In this document: in pieces, positions 47,564-58,483 of the stretch
Position numbering within the stretch: position 1 is the first letter of the stretch
How the letters are laid out: every line of letters starts with the position of its first letter
Notes under the pieces: generated by a model
Databases searched by the model: none
What the model was told of the DNA's origin: nothing
Seen by the model: only the letters and a program-made list of their open reading frames with translations
Source: Lysobacterales bacterium
GTDB taxonomy: Bacteria; Pseudomonadota; Gammaproteobacteria; Xanthomonadales; SZUA-36
Length of the DNA: 64,000 nt
NCBI GenBank assembly: GCA_014238945.1
Contig: JABAAB010000070.1
Coordinates: 31,090-95,089 of the forward strand
Reading direction: 5' to 3'
Position numbers and translations under genes: made by a program

Positions 47564-49465
47564 TTAAAGATCGCTTCCTGCTGCTGATGAAGTCATGTTG
47601 ACCTCGCTAAGGCGGGTATTTACCTGGTTTAAGATTCCCTGGGTATCCAAGCCGGCTGAATGCAGGCAGTCATCTCGTGATCCGTGTTCAATAAACCGGT
47701 CGGGCAGACCGATATTGATGATGTTGGAAACCAGACCTGCATTGGCAAGGACCTCATTGACTGCGCTTCCAGCACCACCGGCCACGGCATTTTCTTCTAC
47801 CGTTACCAGCAGGTTATGCATGGCAGCCATTTCACATACTAGCGCTGCGTCAAGTGGTTTTATAAAGCGCATATTGATCAGTGTTGCGCCCAAACGCTTG
47901 GCAACCTCGGCCGAAGGTTCGAGCATGCTGCCAAAGGCAAATATCACTATTCCACTACCACGCTGGACCAATTCGGCCTTACCGATGGGCAGGGCAGTCA
48001 TGTCTGGATCGACTTTTTTGCCCGGGCCTTTGCCTCGCGGATAACGAACAGCTGCCGGGCCGGCATGCTGAAAACCGGTGAACAGCATCTGTCTGCATTC
48101 ATTTTCATCCGCCGGTGCCATGATCAGCATATTGGGGATGCATCGCAGGAAACTCAGGTCAAAACTGCCCGCATGAGTGGGCCCATCCGAGCCAACCAGT
48201 CCGGCTCTGTCTATGGCGAATAATACAGGCAGATTCTGTACCGCCACATCATGAATTAACTGATCATAGGCCCTCTGTAGGAAGGTGCTGTAAATCGCGA
48301 CTACGGGATGGGTGTTCTCACAAGCCATCCCCGCTGCCAGAGTTACCGCGTGTTGCTCGGCAATGCCAACGTCAAAGTAGCGATTTGGAAATCTTTGCTC
48401 AAATTCAACCAGTCCCGATCCTTCCCGCATGGCAGGTGTTATCGCGCAAAGACGCTCATCCAACTCTGCCATGTCACACAACCACCGACCAAAAACCTCG
48501 GTATAGCTTGGTGAGGTATCCGAAGAGGATGATTTTTGGGCAATACCCAATTCCGGATCGAAAGGCCCAACCGCGTGGTACTTGACCGGATCCGCCTCCG
48601 CTGGCGGATAGCCTTTACCCTTGGCGGTGATGATATGGAGCAGGTTGGGCCCGTCGACCGTCTGAATGGTCCGCAATACCCGTAACAGGGCTGGCAAATC
48701 ATGGCCATCAATCGGGCCCAGGTAATTAAAACCGAGTTCCTCAAACAGGGTGCTGGGAACGATCATGCCCTTTACATGCTCCTCCCAACGGCTCATAAAC
48801 CGCCACACCCGGGAGTCCCTGTGCATCATTTGTTTGCCGCGTTCCCTGATGTTGGTTACCGTCGGTCCACTCATCAATCGAGCGAGCATCTTGGTCATTG
48901 CCCCGACATTGGGTGATATCGACATCTGGTTTTCGTTCAATACCACGAGCATATTGGGGTTCAATGCACCGCCGTGGTTCAGGGCTTCAAATGCCATGCC
49001 GGCAGTCATTCCACCATCACCGATGACCGCAACAACCCGTCGCGATTGATTTTGAATGTCTGCTGCCAGCGCCATACCGAGTGCAGCGCTGATAGAGGTA
49101 GAAGAATGACCGACGCCAAAGGTGTCAAATTCACTCTCCTCGCGTCTGGGAAAAGGTGCCAGTCCACCGGTTTTCTTTATCGAGCCAATGCGATGACGCC
49201 GGCCGGTGAGAATCTTGTGCGGGTAAGCCTGGTGACCCACGTCCCAGACGACGCGATCGTGGGGTGTCTCAAAGCAATAGTGCAAGGCGACCGTCAGTTC
49301 CACACAACCCAGTCCTGCACCGAAATGTCCCCCGCTTTTTGACACAGCTTCGAGCAGGTAGGCGCGCAATTCATCGGCCAGTTGCGGCAGTTGATCCTCC
49401 TCCAGTTCGCGTAGCTCCGCAGGCGTGGCTATTTGATCCAACAATGTGTATTTTCCGGAACTCAT
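47564..49465 (-). CDS. dxs: 1-deoxy-D-xylulose-5-phosphate synthase
   Basis: First enzyme of the methylerythritol phosphate isoprenoid pathway; thiamine diphosphate condenses pyruvate and glyceraldehyde 3-phosphate. The 633-residue protein has [35 protein letters not shown] (cofactor binding), the transketolase segment [18 protein letters not shown] with the catalytic Glu, and [11 protein letters not shown]. It is the last gene of the leftward xseB-ispA-dxs unit, 9 bases after ispA. Confidence 0.97.
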   Translation of the reverse strand: MSSGKYTLLDQIATPAELRELEEDQLPQLADELRAYLLEAVSKSGGHFGAGLGCVELTVALHYCFETPHDRVVWDVGHQAYPHKILTGRRHRIGSIKKTGGLAPFPRREESEFDTFGVGHSSTSISAALGMALAADIQNQSRRVVAVIGDGGMTAGMAFEALNHGGALNPNMLVVLNENQMSISPNVGAMTKMLARLMSGPTVTNIRERGKQMMHRDSRVWRFMSRWEEHVKGMIVPSTLFEELGFNYLGPIDGHDLPALLRVLRTIQTVDGPNLLHIITAKGKGYPPAEADPVKYHAVGPFDPELGIAQKSSSSDTSPSYTEVFGRWLCDMAELDERLCAITPAMREGSGLVEFEQRFPNRYFDVGIAEQHAVTLAAGMACENTHPVVAIYSTFLQRAYDQLIHDVAVQNLPVLFAIDRAGLVGSDGPTHAGSFDLSFLRCIPNMLIMAPADENECRQMLFTGFQHAGPAAVRYPRGKGPGKKVDPDMTALPIGKAELVQRGSGIVIFAFGSMLEPSAEVAKRLGATLINMRFIKPLDAALVCEMAAMHNLLVTVEENAVAGGAGSAVNEVLANAGLVSNIINIGLPDRFIEHGSRDDCLHSAGLDTQGILNQVNTRLSEVNMTSSAAGSDL

Positions 49466-49474
49466 TCGGCTATT

Positions 49475-50365
49475 TTACCGTTTCCTGTTGACAGAGTAAC
49501 CCGCCAGCCACATTAAAGTGTCAACATCTCCGCCCAATGGATGCAACGAAGCCAGTGCAAGATCACGCAACTCTGTTGCTCTTTCCAATGATTTACCAAC
49601 TCCAATAACGGAAGGGAAGGCAGGTTTCGAGCGGGCGGCATCAGCCTGGCTTGGTTTGCCGGTCAATTCGCTGCTACCCGTCACATCCAACAGGTCATCA
49701 AAGACCTGGAAAGCCAAGCCTGTCAGTTTCCCATAACGTGCCAGTGCGGTAACCCGGGAACCGTCTGCCGCCGCCAATATGGCCGGAGCGACTGTACAGA
49801 ATTGAATCAGGGCACCGGTTTTGTACGCGTGTATGTCCTCCAGTTGATCCTGTGTCAATTGTGCACCGATACTGGCAAGATCAAGCACCTGTCCGCCGGC
49901 CATTCCACCGGCACCGCAGGCCCGTGCCAGTCCCAGAATGACAGCGGTCTGCCGTTCCGGAAACGTCCTGAGAGCGCTGTCAGTTGCGAGAATTTCAAAG
50001 GCAAGCGCTTGTAGGGCATCACCTGCAAGTATGGCCGTGGCTTCATCAAATTTGCGATGGCAGCTGGGCTGACCACGTCTCAGATCATCATCATCCATAC
50101 TGGGGAGATCATCGTGGATCAATGAATAAGTGTGGATGAACTCTATCGCAACTGCAATGGCATCCAGTTGGGATTCTTCCATACCCAAAACGCGGCCGGA
50201 TGCGTATACAAACAGCGGTCTGATCCGCTTGCCTCCGGCTGTAGCCGAATAGTGCATGGCTTCATAGAGACACCGAGGTGCCTTCGAGGGATCCGGTAGG
50301 TAGGCGGGCAATATGTCTTCAAACCGGGTCTGCCATGCCCTGATAATGGCTTCGGTTTCAGGCAT
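49475..50365 (-). CDS. ispA: (2E,6E)-farnesyl diphosphate synthase
   Basis: Builds farnesyl diphosphate from isopentenyl and dimethylallyl diphosphate, using the pathway that dxs opens; farnesyl also supplies ctaB. The 296-residue protein has GGKRIRPLFVYA, the first Asp-rich motif DDLPSMDDDDLRRG and the second FQVFDDLLD. I chose the ATG at 50365, which overlaps xseB by 8 bases and gives the normal spacing to GGKR; an in-frame start lies 42 bases upstream. Confidence 0.95.
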   Translation of the reverse strand: MPETEAIIRAWQTRFEDILPAYLPDPSKAPRCLYEAMHYSATAGGKRIRPLFVYASGRVLGMEESQLDAIAVAIEFIHTYSLIHDDLPSMDDDDLRRGQPSCHRKFDEATAILAGDALQALAFEILATDSALRTFPERQTAVILGLARACGAGGMAGGQVLDLASIGAQLTQDQLEDIHAYKTGALIQFCTVAPAILAAADGSRVTALARYGKLTGLAFQVFDDLLDVTGSSELTGKPSQADAARSKPAFPSVIGVGKSLERATELRDLALASLHPLGGDVDTLMWLAGYSVNRKR

Positions 50366-50597
50366 CTCGCTCAAACGGTGAGACAGATTCTTCATCATCT
50401 GGATCAATCAGTTGTTCGACCGTCTGCTGGGCACTATCGAGTGTTTCCTGGCATTGTCTTGATAATTCAACTCCCTGCTTGAATCCTGTCAAGGATTCAT
50501 CCAGCGACAAATCGCCCGCTTCGAGTTTTTCAACCAATTTTTCGAGTTCATTAAGTGTCTTTTCAAAGTCCGGCCCAGACTCGGTTTTTTCAGTCAT
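50358..50597 (-). CDS. xseB: Exodeoxyribonuclease VII small subunit
   Basis: Small subunit of the bidirectional single-strand exonuclease VII; the large subunit XseA is not in the window. The 79-residue helical protein contains the family pattern FEKTLNELEKLVEKLEAGDL followed by SLDESLTGFKQGVELSRQCQ. It is first of the xseB-ispA-dxs unit, the conserved gammaproteobacterial order. Confidence 0.95.
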   Translation of the reverse strand: MTEKTESGPDFEKTLNELEKLVEKLEAGDLSLDESLTGFKQGVELSRQCQETLDSAQQTVEQLIDPDDEESVSPFERDA

Positions 50598-50649
50598 AAT
50601 CAGCTTTCCGGTTCCAGCGCAGCGACACTAACGCACCACACTGGTATGG

Positions 50650-52032
50650 TCAACTGTTGATGGTATCAAACCCGTCATGTTGCCGGTCACGAATATAACG
50701 CAGCAGCGGATTTTGCGGTCTCCAGCGCAGGGAAATGCCGTTTTCAGTCAGCCATGTTGCAAACTCCTCGTTAATACACCAGTCACCCACTGCGACCAGC
50801 TCATCGTCAATTTTGCAAAGTGGAATGCTGTCCCTGAGCCAGGCCGGTATACTCCCCGACTGAAACAGGTTCTTCAAAGTTCGGTGAAGCCCACGATACT
50901 TGATTTTGCTTCCCTCATTGCCCTGTCTGTTACACACGATGATACGTCCGGTGTAACCAGTTTGCCTGTTCCCTTTCAGCAGAAATCTTCCGCAATCGCG
51001 GTTGAGTTCAACTTCGTCGCTGTCATCAGGAAATGTGATCACAGGACAGGGGGAGATTGCCGAGTCATCGAGCAGCCATAACTGGTCTTTGAACAGACGC
51101 AATTGCCACCCGTCCCAGCCAATAACAGGATGTTGACCCGGGTGGGATTCCAGGAATTGTTTGACCAGTGAGTCCAGACTATTCGCTGTAATGGGTGGTG
51201 CGCCCGATCGATTAAGCCAGCTTCGAATGACGAGATTGAATAATGCCGGTTCCTTACAGGCGCGCTCCGATACCTGCATTATCAAAGGATGCATCAGATT
51301 GTTATCGAGGTAGTCCCGTGCTGTTTTTTCCAGAACTGCACGTGCCCCGCGCATGGCCTTGTTTGTCAATATCAATCGCTTGCTGACATTCGGCCAGTGG
51401 GTCTCCAGCAGTGGTATGACTTCATGACGAAGGAAGTTGCGGTCATGGTCAGGTTTCTGGTTGGACGGGTCCTCAATCCAATCCAAACCATGGCAGCTTA
51501 AATAGGTAATAAGTTCCTGGTTGCGAAATTCCAAAAGGGGTCTTTGCAACATACCACGCCCCATGTTTCTGAACTTGGGCATGGCAGACAACCCATCGAC
51601 CCCGCTGCCTCGCATCAGGTTTAAAAGTATCGTTTCCGCCTGGTCGTCCGCGTGGTGGGCCGTCAACAGGCTCTCACCGGGTTGGAGCAATTCTGAAATC
51701 GACCGATATCTTTGTTTGCGAGCTTCAGCCTCGGTGCCTTTACCCGTGTTTGTTGCAACGTGGACGCTCAGGCAGTGCAGAATGATCTTATATTTGCTAC
51801 AAAATCGTTCACAATGGGTTTGCCAATGGTCTGCATCCTTATGCAGACCGTGATTGACATGAACCGCTTCGATTGGAACATCAAGAAGTGCACGAATTGA
51901 ACTGAGTGCATGCAGCAAAGCGGTTGAATCGGCACCTCCGCTATAGCCAACCAGGTATTTGTTTGCAGTGGGAAAAGTCTGGAGTGTGCACAGCAGATGA
52001 TCTGCTGTGAAGTGCAGGGTTTGATTGCTCAT
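50650..52032 (-). CDS. tilS: tRNA(Ile)-lysidine synthetase
   Basis: ATP-dependent ligase adding lysine to C34 of the AUA-reading isoleucine tRNA. The 460-residue protein has the PP-loop motif VGYSGGADSTALLHAL near residue 30 and the TAHHADDQAETILLNLMRG segment in the N-terminal domain. A C-terminal substrate-recognition region follows. I chose the ATG at 52032 (MSNQTLHF); a GTG two codons upstream is possible. It is downstream of accA on the same strand, 23 bases apart. Confidence 0.95.
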   Translation of the reverse strand: MSNQTLHFTADHLLCTLQTFPTANKYLVGYSGGADSTALLHALSSIRALLDVPIEAVHVNHGLHKDADHWQTHCERFCSKYKIILHCLSVHVATNTGKGTEAEARKQRYRSISELLQPGESLLTAHHADDQAETILLNLMRGSGVDGLSAMPKFRNMGRGMLQRPLLEFRNQELITYLSCHGLDWIEDPSNQKPDHDRNFLRHEVIPLLETHWPNVSKRLILTNKAMRGARAVLEKTARDYLDNNLMHPLIMQVSERACKEPALFNLVIRSWLNRSGAPPITANSLDSLVKQFLESHPGQHPVIGWDGWQLRLFKDQLWLLDDSAISPCPVITFPDDSDEVELNRDCGRFLLKGNRQTGYTGRIIVCNRQGNEGSKIKYRGLHRTLKNLFQSGSIPAWLRDSIPLCKIDDELVAVGDWCINEEFATWLTENGISLRWRPQNPLLRYIRDRQHDGFDTINS

Positions 52033-52055
52033 GGACACACCGGAGGCTCCACGGC

Positions 52056-53012
52056 CTAATCTTTGAATTCACCATAGGAAAGCAATCGCTGGTACCTCTC
52101 TTCCAGCAGTGGCTCGGTGGTCAGCTTGTCGAGCTCCTCTAGCTGGGCCTCAAGACAGTCACCGACCTGTGCCGCGACTTTTTCAGGGTCCTTGTGCGCT
52201 CCACCCAGAGGTTCGGGAATAATTTCGTCCACCAGGCCCAATTGCAACAGCCGGTCGGAGGTAATACCCAGTGCGGTCGCTGCGACCTCAGCCATCGCAG
52301 CGTCTTTCCACAATATGGATGCACAACCCTCCGGTGATATAACCGAATAGGTGCTGTATTGGAGAATGTTCACCCTGTCACCCACTCCTATTGCCAGCGC
52401 GCCACCCGAACCACCCTCTCCGATAATGGTGCAGATAACGGGCACTGGCAGGCGAGACATGTACTTTAGATTGTAGGCAATAGCCTCCGATTGACCACGC
52501 TCTTCCGCTCCAACACCGGGATAGGCCCCTGGAGTATCAATGAAGGTCAACACAGGCAGACGAAATCGCTCTGCCAATTTCATCAGTCTCAATGCTTTGC
52601 GATATCCTTCAGGTCTTGGCATACCAAAATTTCTGAATACTTTGGCCTTGGTGTCGCGACCTTTCTGATGGCCGATCAGCATCACGGCACGGCCCCGAAA
52701 CCGTGCCAGACCTCCAACAATTGCATGGTCATCGGCGAACGCCCGGTCGCCGTGCAGTTCATGAAATTCATCGAACAGGAAATCCACATAATCCAGCGTG
52801 TAGGGTCTCAACGGATGACGGCTGAGCTGGGAAACCTGCCATGGTGTAAGCTCTTTGAAAATGCTGGCCAGCTTCTGTCTCATTTTGGCCCGCAGACGCT
52901 GTATTTCTTCCTCGAGGTTTAATGCATTGTCAGAACCAACATTACGCAGTTCATCAATCTTGGCCTGTAGCTCCGCTATGGGTTGTTCGAAATCCAGGTA
53001 ATTCGGGTTCAT
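52056..53012 (-). CDS. accA: Acetyl-CoA carboxylase carboxyltransferase subunit alpha
   Basis: Half of the carboxyltransferase making malonyl-CoA for fatty acid synthesis. The 318-residue protein begins [20 protein letters not shown] and has [51 protein letters not shown] and [16 protein letters not shown], all typical. Lies between gluQ and tilS on the minus strand, and accA-tilS adjacency is common in gammaproteobacteria. Confidence 0.97.
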   Translation of the reverse strand: MNPNYLDFEQPIAELQAKIDELRNVGSDNALNLEEEIQRLRAKMRQKLASIFKELTPWQVSQLSRHPLRPYTLDYVDFLFDEFHELHGDRAFADDHAIVGGLARFRGRAVMLIGHQKGRDTKAKVFRNFGMPRPEGYRKALRLMKLAERFRLPVLTFIDTPGAYPGVGAEERGQSEAIAYNLKYMSRLPVPVICTIIGEGGSGGALAIGVGDRVNILQYSTYSVISPEGCASILWKDAAMAEVAATALGITSDRLLQLGLVDEIIPEPLGGAHKDPEKVAAQVGDCLEAQLEELDKLTTEPLLEERYQRLLSYGEFKD

Positions 53013-53061
53013 GCCAGTCAGTCTTTTGGAAAGAAAACGAAGTATAACGGGTAGCGGGGTT

Positions 53062-53919
53062 TTATGCCTGCTGACTACAGATGTTTGATCTGTCCCAATG
53101 CCTCATGGCCCAATCCCATAATGCACTCAGCGATAAATCGCGGGGTGGATTCTGCCCCAAAAAACCAAGTGCCTGTGCCACCGCGATGGCCGGGTTCTCG
53201 TGCCTGACGGGATCTGCATCAAATCGTTTTCCCAGTTTCCTGCCGTCTTCAGACAATACAATGGGAAGGTGCATATACTCAGGTGGCTGAAAATGCAGGG
53301 CGTTTTGTAATCTCAATTGACGGAATGTTGAATCGAGCAAATCCGCACCTCGGACCACCTGGGTTATACCCTGGAAATAATCATCTACAATCACCGCGAG
53401 TTGATACGCTATGAGGCCATCCGCACGCCGAACAACAAAATCCCCAGTGCCCCCGGCCGGTGATTCCTCCTGTCTGCCCCTGAGTATGTCATCAAATCCG
53501 CAGTCATTTTCACTATGGCGAAACCGGACCGAGCGAGGTTTTTTTCCATTTTCAATTCCGTTTCTACAGGTACCCGGGTAAATTCCCGATGTTGGCAGGT
53601 CCCTGCGAGAACAGGCACACGGATAGGCCAATCCACTCTCAAGAAGACGCTGCAGATAAAACTGGTAGTCTTCAAGTCTGTTGCTCTGGTATAGAACAGG
53701 CCCGTCAGGGTGCATGCCCAGTCTCGCCAGGTCGGCTATGATGCGCGCGGAACTCCCGGGAACTTCGCGTGGTGGATCGATATCCTCAATTCTCAACAAC
53801 CACTTGCCTCCGGTGTGCTTGGCTTCAAGATAGCTGCCGACCGCTGCCACCAATGATCCGAAGTGAAGATCTCCGGTTGGAGATGGAGCGAATCGTCCTA
53901 TGACGGAGCTGGGTTTCAT
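53062..53919 (-). CDS. gluQ: Glutamyl-Q tRNA(Asp) synthetase
   Basis: A truncated glutamyl-tRNA synthetase paralog that glutamylates queuosine in tRNA-Asp. At 285 residues it lacks the anticodon-binding domain. It has [14 protein letters not shown] (HIGH-like), the [14 protein letters not shown] segment, a zinc site in [18 protein letters not shown], and the KMSKS-like GRKLGKR. The start is ATG at 53919; a GTG immediately upstream is in frame. The short length distinguishes it from gltX. Confidence 0.94.
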   Translation of the reverse strand: MKPSSVIGRFAPSPTGDLHFGSLVAAVGSYLEAKHTGGKWLLRIEDIDPPREVPGSSARIIADLARLGMHPDGPVLYQSNRLEDYQFYLQRLLESGLAYPCACSRRDLPTSGIYPGTCRNGIENGKKPRSVRFRHSENDCGFDDILRGRQEESPAGGTGDFVVRRADGLIAYQLAVIVDDYFQGITQVVRGADLLDSTFRQLRLQNALHFQPPEYMHLPIVLSEDGRKLGKRFDADPVRHENPAIAVAQALGFLGQNPPRDLSLSALWDWAMRHWDRSNICSQQA

Positions 53920-54017
53920 CACGAAGGACAGGCCTGTTAATGGAGGGTGATTACAGAGTCACTGTTGCAGTGAAAACGTATTGTTCCACGGGCACGGTAA
54001 ACCTCAGTCAATGGAAT

Positions 54018-56048
54018 TTATTGTCCAACGACTTGTGGTGCCTCGTTGAGGAAGTCACCGGTCACCAGTTTCACCCCGCACTGCCATAAGATGGCGAGGT
54101 CAGTTGCGTCATCCACTTCATCGGCAATAATTATTATTTCGTGGGAGGATATTCCCCGAACCACTGCCCGGATGATCTCCTGGTTAGGGTTGTTTGAAGA
54201 CAAGCCCTGTGCCAGACCAGGCCGGAGTTTCACCATGTTGACCGGCAAGTGGTCCAATAGCTGCAATGTCCGACGATCATTATCAAATTCTGAAAGTACG
54301 ACGGAGCAGCCCATTCCTTGAAGCTCCTCAACCAGGCGCTTTGTTGGCTGGAGATTGGTTTCCGCGGTAATTGCTGAAATCTGCAGGATGAGTTGAGAGC
54401 CCTCAACCTCGGTTTCTTCCAGTTTGCGCAGAAACCAGTTGGGAAAACTGAAATCAAGAATTGAGTTGCTGCTCAATGCAATGATGTGTTTATCACCGGT
54501 TCCGGCAATGGCTGTCATCAGCTGTGGAATGACATGCCGGTCAATGGTGCTGCCAAGATCATTCATTTCCGCAATTTGCATGAATTCACTGACTTGTGTG
54601 TCGCCGTCCTCTTCACGCAGAAAGGTCCGATTCTCAAACAATCCCTCGTTTTCACCTTCCAGATCCACAATAGATTGTTGAATCGTGTAGAAATCGTGAT
54701 TATTCAAAGCGTGACGTATGCGCTCCACCCAGTCACGTTCGGCTTCACCGGAGGCTACTGTGGTCAGAGCTGGCTTGTACCTGATCAGGACATTTCCTTT
54801 ATTGGATGCCTGCTTAAAGGCTTTTCTGGCCTGGGCAATGACTTCGTCAGCGTTTCGGGTGAATGACCCGATGGTCGCCATGCCTATACTGCATGATGCT
54901 GACAGGGTTCGGTCATCGAGATCAATGATGTGGTTGGAATAATTACTGAGAATACAGTTACCCGCATCCTGTAGTTCTGATTTGCTGTTGCGTTCCATTA
55001 AAACGGCGAAACCCTGGTCGCTGAACCTGGCTGGCAGGTCGTTTTCTTCGATACAACTACGGATTACATTGGCCAGGTCCAGGATGCAGGCATCAATGCT
55101 TTCCATGGCCATCACTTGCTGCACATCAGCGAGGCCATCGGGCTCAATGTACATTATGGCAATTCTGCGTTCACCATCCTGGTCCTGACTGATTAATCCG
55201 GACAACCGGGAGGAAAAAGTTTTCCTGTTGACCATGTGGGTCAGTTGATCTGTCTTGCGCAACCGGTCCAATTCTTCCTTCAATGCAAATTGGGCGTCCT
55301 GCTCGCAGACCATCATCTGTATACATTGCTCTTCATTGAATACAGCGGGTAAGAAACTCAGGTCAGCCACTAACTCTTTACCACTCGGTGTGTTGATCGA
55401 AACCGGCACCGGTTTATCAGGATAAACTCCATGATTCATATCTCTTAGCAGTTTCTTCAGATCTGTACCTTCTTCGGTCTTCATTAACTCCAGTAGCGAC
55501 AGGCCTTCGATCTCTACCGTGTCCTTTACCTGCAGCAGATCCAGGTAAGTACGGTTGGCATACACATGCAGACCTTCGTGAATATAGGCAATTGAGTCCC
55601 TGGCACTTTCTAGCAACAGGTCATAACGCTGTTGCAGTTCATCCAGCTTTGTTTGCAGTCCGCTCTGTTCAATGGCTGTTTTTCCTCCTTTCATGTGTTG
55701 GCTTACAACCTCCATCAACTGGTCATTTTCTTCTTTGTTGAATACCTGCACCGGATGAGTACGGAGGGCCGATTCCAGGTTGAGCAGGTCACCCGGGTCG
55801 ACCTGCAGTGCTACCGGTATCGAGAATTGTTCAGCGGCTTGCAGGACCTGTTCTATGTTCACTGCTGACGGCAACTGGGCACCCAACAAAACCAGGAAGG
55901 GAGACTTTTGACGTAGCGCATCTTCCAATTCACTGGAACTGGATGCGCTGATGACCCTCACCGCCACACCCGAATTGCGAAGATAGCTGTTAACGACCTG
56001 CACGTTGTCGGGAGAGTTGTCAATTATCAGTAGATAGGAACTATCCAT
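54018..56048 (-). CDS. FimX-like protein: degenerate REC-PAS-GGDEF-EAL
   Basis: A 676-residue signalling protein with a receiver-like domain (about residues 1-115), a PAS-like domain (about 135-250), a GGDEF-like domain (about 265-425) and an EAL-like domain (about 435-670). All catalytic signatures are lost: the receiver's phospho-Asp region reads LVLLGAQLP, the GGDEF site reads SDQGF, EAL reads FEN in GLFENRTFLR, and DDFG reads SEFD. This matches FimX of Pseudomonas, an effector that binds c-di-GMP and controls type IV pili. No pilus genes are nearby, so the link is by similarity only. Its role as a c-di-GMP receptor is inferred. The EAL-like domain retains a Lys (VKLR) near the expected place. 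Confidence 0.72.
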   Translation of the reverse strand: MDSSYLLIIDNSPDNVQVVNSYLRNSGVAVRVISASSSSELEDALRQKSPFLVLLGAQLPSAVNIEQVLQAAEQFSIPVALQVDPGDLLNLESALRTHPVQVFNKEENDQLMEVVSQHMKGGKTAIEQSGLQTKLDELQQRYDLLLESARDSIAYIHEGLHVYANRTYLDLLQVKDTVEIEGLSLLELMKTEEGTDLKKLLRDMNHGVYPDKPVPVSINTPSGKELVADLSFLPAVFNEEQCIQMMVCEQDAQFALKEELDRLRKTDQLTHMVNRKTFSSRLSGLISQDQDGERRIAIMYIEPDGLADVQQVMAMESIDACILDLANVIRSCIEENDLPARFSDQGFAVLMERNSKSELQDAGNCILSNYSNHIIDLDDRTLSASCSIGMATIGSFTRNADEVIAQARKAFKQASNKGNVLIRYKPALTTVASGEAERDWVERIRHALNNHDFYTIQQSIVDLEGENEGLFENRTFLREEDGDTQVSEFMQIAEMNDLGSTIDRHVIPQLMTAIAGTGDKHIIALSSNSILDFSFPNWFLRKLEETEVEGSQLILQISAITAETNLQPTKRLVEELQGMGCSVVLSEFDNDRRTLQLLDHLPVNMVKLRPGLAQGLSSNNPNQEIIRAVVRGISSHEIIIIADEVDDATDLAILWQCGVKLVTGDFLNEAPQVVGQ

Positions 56049-56420
56049 GCCAGTGACATCCGATTCCTGAATCCGAGAGAATGCTGTTGCTCATGAATAA
56101 CCTTTTTCCTGTTCACCATTTATTCTATCCGGAATTAACCGAGGATATTCCTCCTTTCTCAGGTCGGAAATGTGCCTCGATAATTGCAACCAATTATGAC
56201 GTATATTCATTTGATTTAGTAGAATTGCTCCTCCCTATTTTATTCAAATAATTCACGCATACATCACTGGGCATAAGTATTAAAGAAGTATGTACGACTC
56301 TGTTGCCTGCTGATGGTTCGCGTTATGATTACAACTATTCCACACAGAACAGATTTAAATTCGTGCACCGCGCAGACAGTGGCTGTCTCGATTGGTGGGC
56401 AAGTCACCCTGGAGAATCCC
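56049..56420 (+). other. Gap between the FimX-like gene and efp
   Basis: About 372 bases between divergent genes. The efp frame stays open upstream to 56313 but without family similarity. A GAGGA/TCCTC inverted repeat with a 3-base loop lies at 56143-56155. The putative efp promoter at 56302-56329 is listed separately. I see no other gene. Confidence 0.4.
56302..56329 (+). promoter_or_regulatory. Putative sigma-70 promoter for efp
   Basis: TTGCCT (56302-56307) and TATGAT (56324-56329) are separated by 16 bases. The -10 matches the consensus at five of six positions. A start near 56336 would give a leader of about 85 bases before the efp ATG. Confidence 0.4.
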
Positions 56421-56990
56421 ATGTCGTCCTATAGTACCAATGAATTCAGAAGCGGACTGAAGATCATGCTCAATGGAGAGCCCCACAATATTGTTGAAAA
56501 TGAATTTGTGAAACCCGGCAAGGGTCAGGCGTTCAACCGGGTGCGCGTACGTAACATCAAGACCGGACGGGTAGTCGAAAGGACGTTCAAATCAGGCACA
56601 TCGGTGGAAGCGGCCGATGTCTTTGAAATGGACGCTCAATACCTCTATAACGACGGTGAATTCTGGCATTTCATGCACCCTGAAACCTACGAGCAGTATG
56701 CGATATCCAAGGAAGCAGTGGGTGATTCCGCCTTGTGGATGAAAGACGAAGCAGTATGCGGTCTGACCCTGTTCAACGGTGAACCTCTGAGTGTTATGCC
56801 ACCAAATTTTGTAGAGTTGAAAATCATAGAAACCGATCCCGGATTGCGAGGTGATACTTCGGGGGGAGGGGGCAAGCCCGCCAAGCTGGAGACCGGAGCA
56901 ACGGTACGTGTGCCTTTGTTTATTCAAAATGAAGAAGTAATCAGGATTGACACGCGCAGCGGCGAGTACGTATCCCGGGTTAAGAATTAA
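56421..56990 (+). CDS. efp: Elongation factor P
   Basis: Translation factor that relieves ribosome stalling at polyproline stretches. The 189-residue protein has three beta-barrel domains and the loop KPGKGQAF with Lys34, the residue that EpmA/EpmB lysylate in gammaproteobacteria. [32 protein letters not shown] and the C-terminal [15 protein letters not shown] are standard. The ATG at 56421 follows GGAGA by 5 bases. Enzymes for its modification are not in the window. Confidence 0.97.
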   Translation: MSSYSTNEFRSGLKIMLNGEPHNIVENEFVKPGKGQAFNRVRVRNIKTGRVVERTFKSGTSVEAADVFEMDAQYLYNDGEFWHFMHPETYEQYAISKEAVGDSALWMKDEAVCGLTLFNGEPLSVMPPNFVELKIIETDPGLRGDTSGGGGKPAKLETGATVRVPLFIQNEEVIRIDTRSGEYVSRVKN

Positions 56991-57100
56991 ATGAACGATT
57001 CCCCGGTGTATATCCATGCCTGAGCGGATTCCATTGGGTTTCACATTGCCGACTCTATCCAATTGCTTCTTATACCCTGGTTTTCTGGAAGTCAGTACTG

Positions 57101-58483
57101 ATGATCAATCCGGATCTGCGGTACAACATGCCTGTTGAATCCCCAAACCGCTGTTGTGTAGTGGTTCCTGGCTTACTGGTACCAGTAAGACCCCGTGTTC
57201 AGGTATTGGAGGATATGGCGGTGGTGATTGAAGGTGAAAAAATCACTGAGGTCATACCACGAAGTGAAGCACGTAGGCGCCATGCTGATGCGGACTTCGT
57301 CGATTTACCCGGGCATGTTCTGCTACCGGGCTTTATCAATATGCATACCCATTCAGCCATGACCCTGCTCCGGGGCTATGCTGACGATCTTGATCTGCAG
57401 ACATGGCTTAACAGGTATATCTGGCCCGTAGAAAAAAAGTTCATTGGTCCGGAATTTATCAATGACGGTACCGATCTGGCAATTGCAGAAATGCTGAGAG
57501 GTGGAACCACCTGTTTTAACGACTTCTATTTTTTTCCGGAAATCACCGCCAAAACTGCTATCAGGGCAGGAATGAGGGCCTCTATCGGGCTACCGATTTT
57601 AGACTTTCCCACCGTCTGGGCTGGAAACGCAGATGAGTATTTGGAAAAGGGTCTGGAGGTGAGTGCCTGCTGGGAAGATGAGCCTTTGATCAGTATCGCC
57701 CTGGCACCTCACTCACCGTATTCAGTCGATGATCGCACGCTCACCAGGGTTGCAGATTATTCACGCTCTCTGGATATTCCTGTCCATATGCATGTGTTGG
57801 AATCCTCGTGGGAAGTTGGTGAGTCCCAGCGCAGTCACGGCAAGCCGACCCTGGGCCGCCTTGCCGATCTGGGATTGTTGAACAGACGTCTGTTGGCGGT
57901 ACACATGACCCAGCTTGACGATGTAGATTTGGTTACATTGTCTGATGCGGGCGTCAACGTGATCCACTGTCCAGAATCCAATCTTAAGCTTGGAAATGGA
58001 TTTTGCCCCGTGTCCAGACTTCTTGACCATAATATCAATGTATCGCTTGGTACCGATGGAGCAGCCAGCAATAATGATCTTGACCTTCTGGCGGAATGCC
58101 GGATTGCAACATTGCTGGCCAAGGGCGTCGCGTCTGACCCGCGTGTGCTCAACGCATTCCAGGCACTGGAGATGTTGACCATCAATGCTGCCAAAGCGCT
58201 TGGCCGAGCCAGTGAACTGGGCAGTATTGAAGCCGGCAAATTGGCTGACATGTGTGCGTTGCGTCTGGATGCATTGTGCACCACACCCATGTATGACGTC
58301 GTTTCACAGCTGATATATTCTGCAGCAAGTCGACAGGTGTCCCATGTTTGGGTCTCAGGGCGGCTGTTACTAGAGGATGGAGAATTTCTACACATGGATA
58401 TCGCCCACATTACTGATCGTGCAAGACGATGGGCAAGTCGTATTTCATCCGGGACAAGGCCCACCGGAGTACAGGTTCTATGA
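57101..58483 (+). CDS. mtaD: TRZ/ATZ hydrolase: 5'-methylthioadenosine/S-adenosylhomocysteine deaminase type
   Basis: Amidohydrolase that removes the amino group from S-adenosylhomocysteine or methylthioadenosine, feeding purine recovery. The 460-residue protein has the metal motif NMHTHSAMTLLRGYADDL, then His ligands in HMHVLESSWE and VHMTQL, and the Asp in SLGTDGAASNND. It directly precedes ubiG with an ATGA overlap, and mtaD-ubiG-mupP order occurs in Pseudomonas, which supports the name. Substrate preference cannot be settled by eye. ATG at 57128 is an alternative start. Confidence 0.85.
   Translation: MINPDLRYNMPVESPNRCCVVVPGLLVPVRPRVQVLEDMAVVIEGEKITEVIPRSEARRRHADADFVDLPGHVLLPGFINMHTHSAMTLLRGYADDLDLQTWLNRYIWPVEKKFIGPEFINDGTDLAIAEMLRGGTTCFNDFYFFPEITAKTAIRAGMRASIGLPILDFPTVWAGNADEYLEKGLEVSACWEDEPLISIALAPHSPYSVDDRTLTRVADYSRSLDIPVHMHVLESSWEVGESQRSHGKPTLGRLADLGLLNRRLLAVHMTQLDDVDLVTLSDAGVNVIHCPESNLKLGNGFCPVSRLLDHNINVSLGTDGAASNNDLDLLAECRIATLLAKGVASDPRVLNAFQALEMLTINAAKALGRASELGSIEAGKLADMCALRLDALCTTPMYDVVSQLIYSAASRQVSHVWVSGRLLLEDGEFLHMDIAHITDRARRWASRISSGTRPTGVQVL

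Noticed and set aside
56313..56420. 36-residue N-terminal extension of efp
   Set aside because: The extension includes the likely promoter zone and shows no similarity, whereas the ATG at 56421 has GGAGA and gives Lys34.
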